From Bacteroidales bacterium (GTDB taxonomy: Bacteria > Bacteroidota > Bacteroidia > Bacteroidales > UBA7960): a DNA stretch of 5,017 nucleotides. The DNA is taken from positions 1 through 5,017 of the forward strand of contig PWNO01000106.1 in the NCBI GenBank assembly GCA_003557765.1. Reading direction: 5' to 3'. Made by a program: the position numbers and the translations under genes. A model generated the notes under the pieces. The model was not told the DNA's origin and did no database searches. It worked only from the letters and a program-made list of their open reading frames with translations. The number at the start of each line of letters is the position of its first letter. Position 1 is the first letter of the stretch. Positions 1-5,017 of the stretch are shown here, one piece after another.

Positions 1-36
1 ACAGCAAAAACCGCTGTAAGTGGTCGTGGTTTGGCG

Positions 37-109
<73 letters not shown>

Positions 110-123
110 AGCGTTGAACGGTG

Positions 124-153
124 CAAAGATATAACTTTTTAAAATACCACCAA
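124..153 (-). promoter_or_regulatory. Bacteroidota-type promoter for tRNA-Phe
   Basis: On the minus strand, TTG (151-153) is followed after exactly 19 bases by TATCTTTG (124-131). This matches the known Bacteroidota sigma-A pattern of a -33 TTG and a -7 TAnnTTTG. Transcription should start about 5 to 8 bases downstream of the -7 box, around 116-119, leaving a leader of only about 10 bases before the tRNA. The box sequences and spacing are seen directly; the start site is inferred. Confidence 0.82.
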
Positions 154-186
154 CTTTTTTGCGTTTTCTTCCATGCAGCTTTTGTG

Positions 187-194
187 TACCTTTG
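187..194 (+). promoter_or_regulatory. -7 box of a probable coaX promoter
   Basis: TACCTTTG matches the Bacteroidota -7 consensus TAnnTTTG exactly and lies 59 bases before the coaX ATG. There is no good -33 TTG at the expected distance: the nearest TTG (159-161) is 25 bases away, and only TTT (165-167) lies at a spacing of 19. It may therefore be a weaker promoter or one that needs an activator. It would drive coaX and probably the genes after it, divergent from the tRNA promoter. The box is seen; its activity is inferred. Confidence 0.55.
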
Positions 195-208
195 CCGAAA
201 GACAATCC

Positions 209-250
209 CCTCAACCTCAACCTCAACCTCAACCTTAACCTCATCCTCAT
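209..250 (+). repeat. CCTYAA hexamer array in the coaX leader
   Basis: Seven tandem 6-base units occur here: CCTCAA four times, CCTTAA once, CCTCAT twice. They end 3 bases before the coaX ATG, and the first codons (ATG AAC CTC ATC ATC) continue the same sequence pattern. The array fills the space where a Shine-Dalgarno site would normally be, and none is visible. It should lie inside the 5' untranslated leader if transcription starts from the -7 box at 187-194. A related array precedes the gene at 4666. Confidence 0.9.
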
Positions 251-253
251 CCC

Positions 254-1033
254 ATGAACCTCATCATCGACATCGGCAACACCCTTACCAAAATCGCCAC
301 CTTTTCAGGCGACCAGTTGTCCGATGTGTGGACCGGCCCCTTTGACCAGGCACCCGGGAAAATCCGTGAGGTGATGCAGGGGAACAACATCCACGCCGCA
401 ATCGTATCCTCCGTGCTGCACCCGCAGGGCGAGGTGCCGGAGGCCCTGCACTTTATGCAGGAGGCCGGTGTGCGCGTCATCACGGCACGACACGACATGC
501 CCCTTCCCATAAGCATATCCTACCATAGCCCCGAAACGCTGGGAACAGACCGCATTGCAGCGGCTGTGGCCGGACATCATTTTTCGCCCGATGAAGCTGT
601 GCTGGTCATCAATGCCGGCACCTGCCTCACCACCGACCTGGTTACCGCCAATGGCGAATACCTCGGTGGCACCATCAGCCCCGGACTGCAAATGCGCTTC
701 CGGGCCATGCACCAATTTACCGGCAACCTGCCCCTCATCGCATACGAAGACATCACAAAAGACCTGGATGTTTTTTCAACCCCGCAACCCCCAAACCCAT
801 TCCCCCTCCCCGGACGCACCACCCGCGACGCCATGCTGCTTGGCGTAAAAGCCGGAATGACAGCCGAAATCGACGGCCTCATTGCCCAGTATCAGCGTAA
901 AATAAGTTTTTTTAACGTTATTTTGAGCGGTGGGGATATAAAAATTTTTGATAAAAAGCTAAAAAATAGGATATTTGCAATCGAAAATATCGTACTGCAC
1001 GGTTTGAACCAAATACTGATTCAGCATGTATAA
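254..1033 (+). CDS. coaX: Type III pantothenate kinase CoaX
   Basis: CoaX phosphorylates pantothenate with ATP in the cytoplasm, the first step of coenzyme A synthesis. The 259-residue length is normal for the family (about 250 to 260). Motifs in order are the ASKHA phosphate loop DIGNTLTK (residues 6-13), the pantothenate/catalytic motif GTDR (97-100), the second phosphate motif NAGTCLTTD (120-128), GGTISPG (138-144), TTRDAMLLG (189-197) and SGGD (225-228). Residue 120 is Asn (codon AAT at 611-613), where the well-studied enzymes have a third conserved Asp. This could lower activity or may be a lineage variant. The start at 254 places DIGNT where the family has it. The last 45 or so codons (about 893-1020) are much richer in A+T and in Lys, Ile, Asn and Phe than the rest of the gene, and appear to hold a promoter for the next gene. 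The stop overlaps that gene by 8 bases. Confidence 0.95.
   Translation: MNLIIDIGNTLTKIATFSGDQLSDVWTGPFDQAPGKIREVMQGNNIHAAIVSSVLHPQGEVPEALHFMQEAGVRVITARHDMPLPISISYHSPETLGTDRIAAAVAGHHFSPDEAVLVINAGTCLTTDLVTANGEYLGGTISPGLQMRFRAMHQFTGNLPLIAYEDITKDLDVFSTPQPPNPFPLPGRTTRDAMLLGVKAGMTAEIDGLIAQYQRKISFFNVILSGGDIKIFDKKLKNRIFAIENIVLHGLNQILIQHV
948..977 (+). promoter_or_regulatory. Probable internal promoter in the 3' end of coaX
   Basis: TTG (948-950) is followed after 19 bases by GATATTTG (970-977), which differs from the Bacteroidota -7 consensus TAnnTTTG only at its first base. It lies in a strongly AT-rich stretch of an otherwise GC-rich gene, 48 bases before the ATG of the outer membrane protein gene. 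It could give that gene and those after it transcription independent of coaX. An AT-rich stretch can produce such a match by chance. Confidence 0.42.
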
Positions 1034-2306
1034 CCCCACATATATTAAACTTGCCGCGTTTTTCCTGCTTTTGACAGTGCTTTTGCTTGCACCTGGAAAA
1101 CCCGTAGCACAGATTAACATGAACATGCCCTATTCTATCTATGGGGTGGGTGAAGTGCATTTCAACCAATACATACAGAACCTTGGCATGGGAGGCATCA
1201 ACCAGGCTTATCGCAGCAATGTGAGCATCAACGATGTGAACCCCGCATCGTATGCCGCCATCGACTCCACCAGCTTCGTGTTTGAGGCAACCATGTTTGG
1301 CCACTTCTATGAGCAGGAAACCACCGAGATGAAGCAGCAGTCGGATTACGTGTCGCTGGGAAACATCTCATTCGGCTTTCCAATCACCCGGTGGTGGCGG
1401 TTTGCCGGAGGACTCAAGCCTTACAGCCAGGTGGGCTATCGCATTCGCGATGTCGAACATCACGAACAGGCCGGCCAGATCAACTATTTCTATGAAGGCA
1501 GCGGTGGGATCAGCCAGGTCTTCATTGGCAGTGCCTTCGAACCCATAAACAGGCTCTCTATTGGTGTCAACGCATCCTACCTCTTTGGAAACCTCGACTA
1601 TGAAGCCACCGCCACCTCCGACTCCGCCGGAGTCTTCCAGACCAACCTGACCAACACCAACAGGGTGAAAGGCTGGACTCTCGGGTTTGGCGCACAATAC
1701 CACCGACGGGTTTCGGATCACCGCCACTTTACCATAGGCGCCACATACGGTCATGAACAGGAAGCCACAGTAAACAGCAGCGACCTCCTGATGCGGCGCC
1801 TGCAGGGAGAAACCTTTTTTGATACCATCGCAGACTTTGACCGCGAAGAAGGCACAATGATCCTGCCAGCACACTATGGCTTCGGCGTGCATGCACGACT
1901 TAACCGGAAATGGGCTGGCGGCGTCGACTACCAGTGGCAAAACTGGGAAAATTTTCGCTTCCTTGATGACCCCGAAAACTTTAATAACAGCTATCGTGTA
2001 GCCGCAGGTGTCCGCTATACCCCTCAAGCCGAAACATTTTCAACCATCTTTCACAGGCTGGAATATACCGTTGGCCTGCGCTATGCGCAGTCCTACCTCC
2101 AACCCCATGGTGAAAACCTGGATGAGTTTGGCATAAGTTTTGGTACGATAATACCAATAAGGGGCAGTTTGTCTGCCGTTAACCTTAACTTTGAATACAG
2201 CCAGCGTGGATCCACAAACGATCATCAAATGCTGGAAAACTTTTACCGCCTCAATGTGAGTGTAAACATTTACGAGCGCTGGTTCATGAGGAGAAGGTTT
2301 TTATAG
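1026..2306 (+). CDS. Predicted outer membrane beta-barrel protein (FadL/PorV-like)
   Basis: This protein is predicted to be exported and inserted in the outer membrane; its substrate or partner is unknown. Residues 1-28 form a signal peptide with a long hydrophobic core (about 9-22) and likely cleavage after PVA. The mature N-terminus holds IYGVGEVHFNQYIQNLGMGG (38-57), then VNPASY (71-76), a signature shared by FadL-like and PorV-like barrels of Bacteroidota. The rest alternates short amphipathic strands rich in Gly, Tyr, Phe and Asn with polar loops, and it ends in NIYERWFMRRRFL, a plausible though not classical C-terminal strand. The start ATG lies within the last codons of coaX (ATGTATAA, 8-base overlap), which suggests translational coupling. 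A possible promoter of its own is at 948-977. It is followed after 47 bases by the TPR gene. I am confident it is a barrel but cannot name a function. Confidence 0.85.
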   Translation: MYNPTYIKLAAFFLLLTVLLLAPGKPVAQINMNMPYSIYGVGEVHFNQYIQNLGMGGINQAYRSNVSINDVNPASYAAIDSTSFVFEATMFGHFYEQETTEMKQQSDYVSLGNISFGFPITRWWRFAGGLKPYSQVGYRIRDVEHHEQAGQINYFYEGSGGISQVFIGSAFEPINRLSIGVNASYLFGNLDYEATATSDSAGVFQTNLTNTNRVKGWTLGFGAQYHRRVSDHRHFTIGATYGHEQEATVNSSDLLMRRLQGETFFDTIADFDREEGTMILPAHYGFGVHARLNRKWAGGVDYQWQNWENFRFLDDPENFNNSYRVAAGVRYTPQAETFSTIFHRLEYTVGLRYAQSYLQPHGENLDEFGISFGTIIPIRGSLSAVNLNFEYSQRGSTNDHQMLENFYRLNVSVNIYERWFMRRRFL

Positions 2307-2353
2307 AATCCGATGCATACCCAATTATAACCAAGTAACAGAAAAGAGAAATA

Positions 2354-3751
2354 ATGAACGCAATGAGAATTTTCGCCTTGAGCCTCCTGGCCATGCTGGC
2401 CGGAAGCAGCCTCCATGCCGGTGGCAATGCCTCGGCCGATGCCCTTGTCGCTGACAATGCCGCGCTGAGTAACTATCTCCAGGATGAGCCACCCCGCTAC
2501 GGAGAAGACAGCGTACAGTGCGTGCGTAACTGGTCGCTGTATGCTGAATATTACCGGCAGAGAAATTATGAAATGGCTTATGAGCCCTGGAAATACATGT
2601 ATGAGGATTGCCCAAGGGCAACCATCAACATCTATATTCACGGTGCAAACATGCTCAAGCATTTTTATAATGAAACAGAAGACCCCGAAAGAAGGGAACA
2701 GCTGGTCGACAGCCTGATGACACTCTACGATCAGCGCATCGAGATGTTTGGCGAAGAAGGCCGTGTGCTGGGCCGGAAGGCTGCCGATCTTTACCAGCTG
2801 CGCCCGGACGACGTACAGGAACTGTTTGAGCTCACAGAACAAAGCATCGAACTCCAGGGAATGAACTCCGGAGCCGACGTGCTCCTGATCAACTTCCAGT
2901 CCGTCATCCGCATGGTGGAATCCGGCCTGAAAGAAGTGGACGCCATCCTCGAACGCTTTGAGCGCAACAGCGAAATCATTGAATACAACCTCGAACACAA
3001 TCCGGAAAATGAACGCTTTTACCGGCCGGCCAAAAACAACATCGAAGCGATGTTTGAACCCTATGCCACCTGCGAAAGCCTGACCGACCTCTTCCAGCCT
3101 CGCTTTGAAGAGAACCCCGAAGATATCGAGCTGCTGGAGCGGATCATTGAGATGATGGATGATGCCGGATGCCGCGACGAAGACTTCTTCTTCGCCGTAA
3201 ACGAACAGCTCTATACCCTGCAGCCCGATGCCGAACTGGCTTTCCTGCTTGGACGACTTGAAAGCGACAGGGGAGGCTACCGCAATGCAATCGGCTATTT
3301 CCAGGATGCCATCGACATGTATAAAGACGAAGACGAAGAGGAAAACGAAAGCAGGATCTTCCGCGCATACTGGCAGATGGCTGAAATCAGCTACCGCCGC
3401 CTGGAAAACAAACCCCGCGCAAGAAGGTACGCCCGCGCAGCCAATAACATCGACCCCAACGACGGCAGGCCACTGATCCTCATCGGCGAAATGTATGCCG
3501 CCAGCGCCAGCGAATGTGGCGATGACGAATTTACTGAACAAACTGCCTACTGGGTGGCAGTGGACAAATTTGAACGCGCCGCCAACGTCGCAGAAGATCC
3601 CTCCGTGCAGGAACGCGCCCGGGAATTGGCAAATACCTTCAGGCAATACTTCCCGGACCGTGAGCTGATCTTCTTCCATGGCTATGACACCGGTGAGACC
3701 TTCCGCGTGGAATGCTGGATTAACAGGGATACCACGGTGAGGGCGAGGTAG
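2354..3751 (+). CDS. Secreted TPR-repeat protein of unknown function
   Basis: This 465-residue protein is predicted to be exported to the periplasm or cell surface. An N-terminal signal peptide ([19 protein letters not shown], residues 4-22, cleavage before GG) is present; either ATG (2354 or 2363) could start it. Helical repeats follow: an N-terminal unit (about 56-105), then clear TPR units at about 294-323 ([20 protein letters not shown]) and 336-368 ([20 protein letters not shown]), with a last one at about 372-412. TPR units usually bind other proteins. The C-terminal part has conserved-looking blocks: ECGDDEF (387-393), [11 protein letters not shown] (399-409) and [11 protein letters not shown] (453-463). 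The mature part has six cysteines (56, 86, 240, 273, 388, 454), an even number that would allow disulfides. It is rich in Glu and Asp. From memory, homologues sit beside lptC in many Bacteroidota. The stop codon TAG touches the start of the heptamer array. Confidence 0.88.
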   Translation: MNAMRIFALSLLAMLAGSSLHAGGNASADALVADNAALSNYLQDEPPRYGEDSVQCVRNWSLYAEYYRQRNYEMAYEPWKYMYEDCPRATINIYIHGANMLKHFYNETEDPERREQLVDSLMTLYDQRIEMFGEEGRVLGRKAADLYQLRPDDVQELFELTEQSIELQGMNSGADVLLINFQSVIRMVESGLKEVDAILERFERNSEIIEYNLEHNPENERFYRPAKNNIEAMFEPYATCESLTDLFQPRFEENPEDIELLERIIEMMDDAGCRDEDFFFAVNEQLYTLQPDAELAFLLGRLESDRGGYRNAIGYFQDAIDMYKDEDEEENESRIFRAYWQMAEISYRRLENKPRARRYARAANNIDPNDGRPLILIGEMYAASASECGDDEFTEQTAYWVAVDKFERAANVAEDPSVQERARELANTFRQYFPDRELIFFHGYDTGETFRVECWINRDTTVRAR

Positions 3752-3856
3752 GAAGTAAGAAGTAGGAAGTAAGAAGTAGGAAGTAAGAAGTAGGAAGTAA
3801 GAAGTAGGAAGTAGGAAGTAAGAAGTAGGAAGTAGGAAGTAAGAAGTAAGAAGTAG
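3752..3856 (+). repeat. GAAGTAR heptamer tandem array (15 units)
   Basis: Fifteen perfect 7-base units, 105 bases, follow the TPR gene stop codon without a gap; the stop itself lies in a degenerate sixteenth unit (GAGGTAG, 3745-3751). The last base of the unit runs A G A G A G A G G A G G A A G, which suggests growth by copying 14-base and 21-base blocks. The plus strand carries TAA or TAG in every unit, so all three frames close quickly. The minus strand has no stops and would read as a repeating SYFLLPT/L peptide, a common source of false gene calls. The purine-rich strand cannot fold into a hairpin, so it is not an ordinary terminator. Confidence 0.97.
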
Positions 3857-4012
3857 ACACAAGGACGGGTCACAGTGTGGTCTTTATTCAGGTTGTGGAG
3901 GCAATCGGGACATCAGGTAAAAACACAGGATCTGGCAGGGACAGTGCCCATACTGTGCGCAAAGGGTTTGATGGTACGGGATTGTCTTGTGCGCCCAAAT
4001 AAACAGCAAAAC
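3857..4012 (+). other. Leader of lptC with no clear signal
   Basis: These 156 bases lie between the heptamer array and the preferred lptC start. The lptC frame stays open from an ATG at 3875, but the peptide it would add (MWSLFRLWRQSGHQVKTQDL and on) does not look like a signal peptide or any LptC N-terminus, so I treat the stretch as non-coding. I found no TAnnTTTG promoter box. A short inverted repeat ACAGT-N6-ACTGT (3941-3956) is present but too weak to call. It ends in an A-rich stretch (3996-4012), common before Bacteroidota start codons. Confidence 0.5.
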
Positions 4013-4633
4013 GTGTTTGTCCGTTACCTATACATATATATAATAGTGTTCTCGCTCGTGATCCCTATGGCCTGCCAAAGTGACCTCGAAACCATTGAGG
4101 AAGTGACCAGGCAGGAAGAAGGACCCGTGGAGTCGGTGTTTGATGTCGAACTTATTTATAGCGACCACGGACATATCAGGATGATCCTCAGGGCCCCGCA
4201 AATGGATCGCTTTGAAGAGGACGAATCCATCATGGAATTGCCTCAGGGACTGCACGTGGTCTTTTATGACACCCTCAAGCGGCAAACCTCCAGCCTTACC
4301 GCCAAATATGCCATCAACCGACAGGAAGAAGAGATCATCGAAGCCCGAAACGACGTCGTCGTAATCAACGAAGCCGGCGAACGACTCAATACCGAAGAGC
4401 TGATCTGGAACCAGAAGAAGGAAACCATCCATTCCGACAAGTTCGTGAAGGTGACCACCGCAGATGAAGTGACCTACGGCACCGGCTTTGAAGCCGACGA
4501 ACGCTTCGACCACTGGCGCATCCTCCGCCCCCACGGCACCTTTCGCGTAGACACGGAACGCGAACAAGATAAAAGAAGGATGGAGGAGGAAGAAGAACAA
4601 CAAGAACAACAAGAACCCCAACCCCAACCTTAA
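4013..4633 (+). CDS. lptC: LPS export protein LptC (lipoprotein type)
   Basis: LptC accepts lipopolysaccharide from the LptBFG transporter and passes it to LptA, on the periplasmic face of the inner membrane. From the GTG at 4013 the protein has 206 residues: a short n-region (VFVR), a hydrophobic core (about 5-19) and a lipoprotein-type Cys at 21 (PMAC). In Bacteroidota LptC is usually such a lipoprotein, unlike the membrane-spanning E. coli form. The domain covers about 42-180, with the family blocks SVFDVELIYSDHG, ELPQGLHVVFYD, ARNDVVVINEAGERLNTE, IHSDKFVKVTT and GFEAD. The tail (191-206) is low-complexity Glu, Gln and Pro, partly encoded by the hexamer array at 4616. Other possible starts are ATG 3971 (220 residues) and ATG 3875 (252 residues). 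I prefer 4013 because it gives a compact signal sequence and follows an A-rich stretch. The identity is firm, the start is not. Confidence 0.92.
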   Translation: MFVRYLYIYIIVFSLVIPMACQSDLETIEEVTRQEEGPVESVFDVELIYSDHGHIRMILRAPQMDRFEEDESIMELPQGLHVVFYDTLKRQTSSLTAKYAINRQEEEIIEARNDVVVINEAGERLNTEELIWNQKKETIHSDKFVKVTTADEVTYGTGFEADERFDHWRILRPHGTFRVDTEREQDKRRMEEEEEQQEQQEPQPQP

Positions 4634-4663
4634 CCTCAGCCTTAATCTTAATCTCAACCTCAG
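4616..4663 (+). repeat. CCTYAA-type hexamer array across the lptC stop
   Basis: Eight degenerate 6-base units run from the last codons of lptC to 2 bases before the next ATG: CCCCAA twice, CCTTAA, CCTCAG, CCTTAA, TCTTAA, TCTCAA, CCTCAG. The first two encode the Pro-Gln repeats at the end of LptC; the third supplies its last Pro and its stop codon. The remaining units form almost the whole 32-base gap before the CNNM gene. The unit, its orientation and its position match the array before coaX (209-250). Confidence 0.85.
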
Positions 4664-4665
4664 CA

Positions 4666-5017
4666 ATGTCCGATCCCACCATCATCATCCTGGCCCTGCT
4701 TTTCTCGGCCTTCTTTTCCGGGATGGAGATCGCCTTTGTGGCAGCCAACAAATTGAAAGTCGAAGTCGACAAACAGACCGGCGGCTTCTCCGCCAGGATG
4801 ATGTCGCGTTTCGTCCGCTCAGAGTCCAGCTTCATATCCACGATGCTGGTCGGCAACAACATCGCCCTGGTGGTCTACGGGATATCATTTGCGGCCTTGA
4901 TGCGCATGATGCTTACCATGGATGGCGTACCCGCATCCCTGCAAAGCGAACCCTCCATCTTCATCATCCAAACGCTGGTGTCCTCACTGGTCATCCTCAT
5001 ATTTGCCGAATTCCTGC
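4666..5017 (+). CDS. CNNM/DUF21 hemolysin-family membrane protein, N-terminal part
   Basis: This gene runs off the window edge; 117 codons are visible. The N-terminus MSDPTIIILALLFSAFFSGMEIAFVAANK is the hallmark of the CNNM (DUF21) transmembrane domain: a first membrane helix (about 5-24) with the SAFFSGMEIAF motif. Then come LVGNNIALVVYG (61-72) in a second helix and the start of a third (98-115) ending in FAEFL, where the family continues with a Pro-Lys motif. Full members usually carry CBS domains and a CorC/HlyC-type C-terminal domain, beyond this window. The family includes Mg/Co transport or efflux proteins; 'hemolysin' is a historical name. In Bacteroidota, relatives include the gliding protein GldE, but I cannot say which subgroup this is. 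It starts 32 bases after lptC and is probably cotranscribed with it. Confidence 0.93.
   Translation, partial: MSDPTIIILALLFSAFFSGMEIAFVAANKLKVEVDKQTGGFSARMMSRFVRSESSFISTMLVGNNIALVVYGISFAALMRMMLTMDGVPASLQSEPSIFIIQTLVSSLVILIFAEFL

Noticed and set aside
1..17. Inverted repeat ACAGC-N7-GCTGT downstream of the tRNA, a possible terminator
   Set aside because: The stem is only 5 bp and any T-tract on the minus strand would lie outside the window, so it cannot be judged.
121..345. 74-codon plus-strand frame through the coaX leader (Ser-Thr-rich run)
   Set aside because: It covers both promoter boxes, its low-complexity run is just the hexamer array, and it overlaps the coaX start in another frame.
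305..715. 136-codon minus-strand frame inside coaX
   Set aside because: It is a shadow of the GC-rich 5' part of coaX, whose motifs are unmistakable.
1368..2027. 219-codon minus-strand frame inside the barrel gene
   Set aside because: No domain or export signal is visible, and it lies fully antisense to a convincing outer membrane protein gene.
3752..3856. Possible CRISPR array or transcription terminator
   Set aside because: The units are 7 bases with no spacers, so it is not CRISPR. The purine-rich strand cannot form a stem, so it is not an intrinsic terminator.
2270..3862. 530-codon open frame on the minus strand with repeating TSYFLLP peptides
   Set aside because: It is the antisense of the TPR gene, extended because the heptamer array has no stops on this strand. 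The plus-strand gene has a signal peptide and TPR units; this frame has no recognisable domain.
3941..3956. Inverted repeat ACAGT-N6-ACTGT upstream of lptC, a possible operator
   Set aside because: A 5-base arm is expected by chance at this scale, and no second copy was seen nearby.
4028..4666. 212-codon minus-strand frame beginning LRLRLRLR
   Set aside because: The Leu-Arg run is the reverse reading of the CCTYAA hexamer array, and the rest is antisense to lptC, which is a well-supported gene.

Overview
This window looks like part of a Bacteroidota chromosome, probably from the Bacteroidales or a close relative. Four things support this: a promoter of the TTG-N19-TAnnTTTG type, no clear Shine-Dalgarno sites, proteins of types typical of the phylum (a lipoprotein-type LptC and an NPASY-containing outer membrane barrel), and simple-sequence repeats between genes. 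The assignment comes from motifs and gene order, not from a search.

Layout. A tRNA-Phe(GAA) gene lies on the minus strand at 37-109, with a near-perfect promoter at 124-153. A second, divergent -7 box at 187-194 points the other way. All the protein genes are on the plus strand: coaX (type III pantothenate kinase, 254-1033), a predicted outer membrane beta-barrel (1026-2306, overlapping coaX by 8 bases), a secreted TPR-repeat protein (2354-3751), lptC (about 4013-4633) and the first 117 codons of a CNNM/DUF21 'hemolysin-family' membrane protein (4666 to the window edge). I see no convincing terminator between them. From memory, this order (coaX, barrel, TPR, lptC, CNNM protein) recurs in Bacteroidota and is often followed by a SurA/PpiD-type peptidyl-prolyl isomerase gene. 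It joins one coenzyme A gene to a set of cell-envelope genes.

Repeats. Fifteen perfect 7-base units (GAAGTAR) begin directly after the stop codon of the TPR gene, at 3752-3856. Two arrays of a related 6-base unit (consensus CCTYAA) sit immediately before the ATG of coaX (209-250) and of the CNNM gene (4616-4663). The second array also encodes the last residues of LptC.

How it fits together. CoaX catalyses the first step of coenzyme A synthesis. LptC is part of the lipopolysaccharide transport bridge. The barrel and the TPR protein are both predicted to be exported and have no assigned function; their position suggests a role in envelope assembly. I found no defence system, mobile element, CRISPR array or clearly new system. 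The most useful leads are the two uncharacterised envelope genes, the shared repeat leaders, an Asn in place of a key Asp in CoaX, and a probable promoter inside the AT-rich end of coaX.
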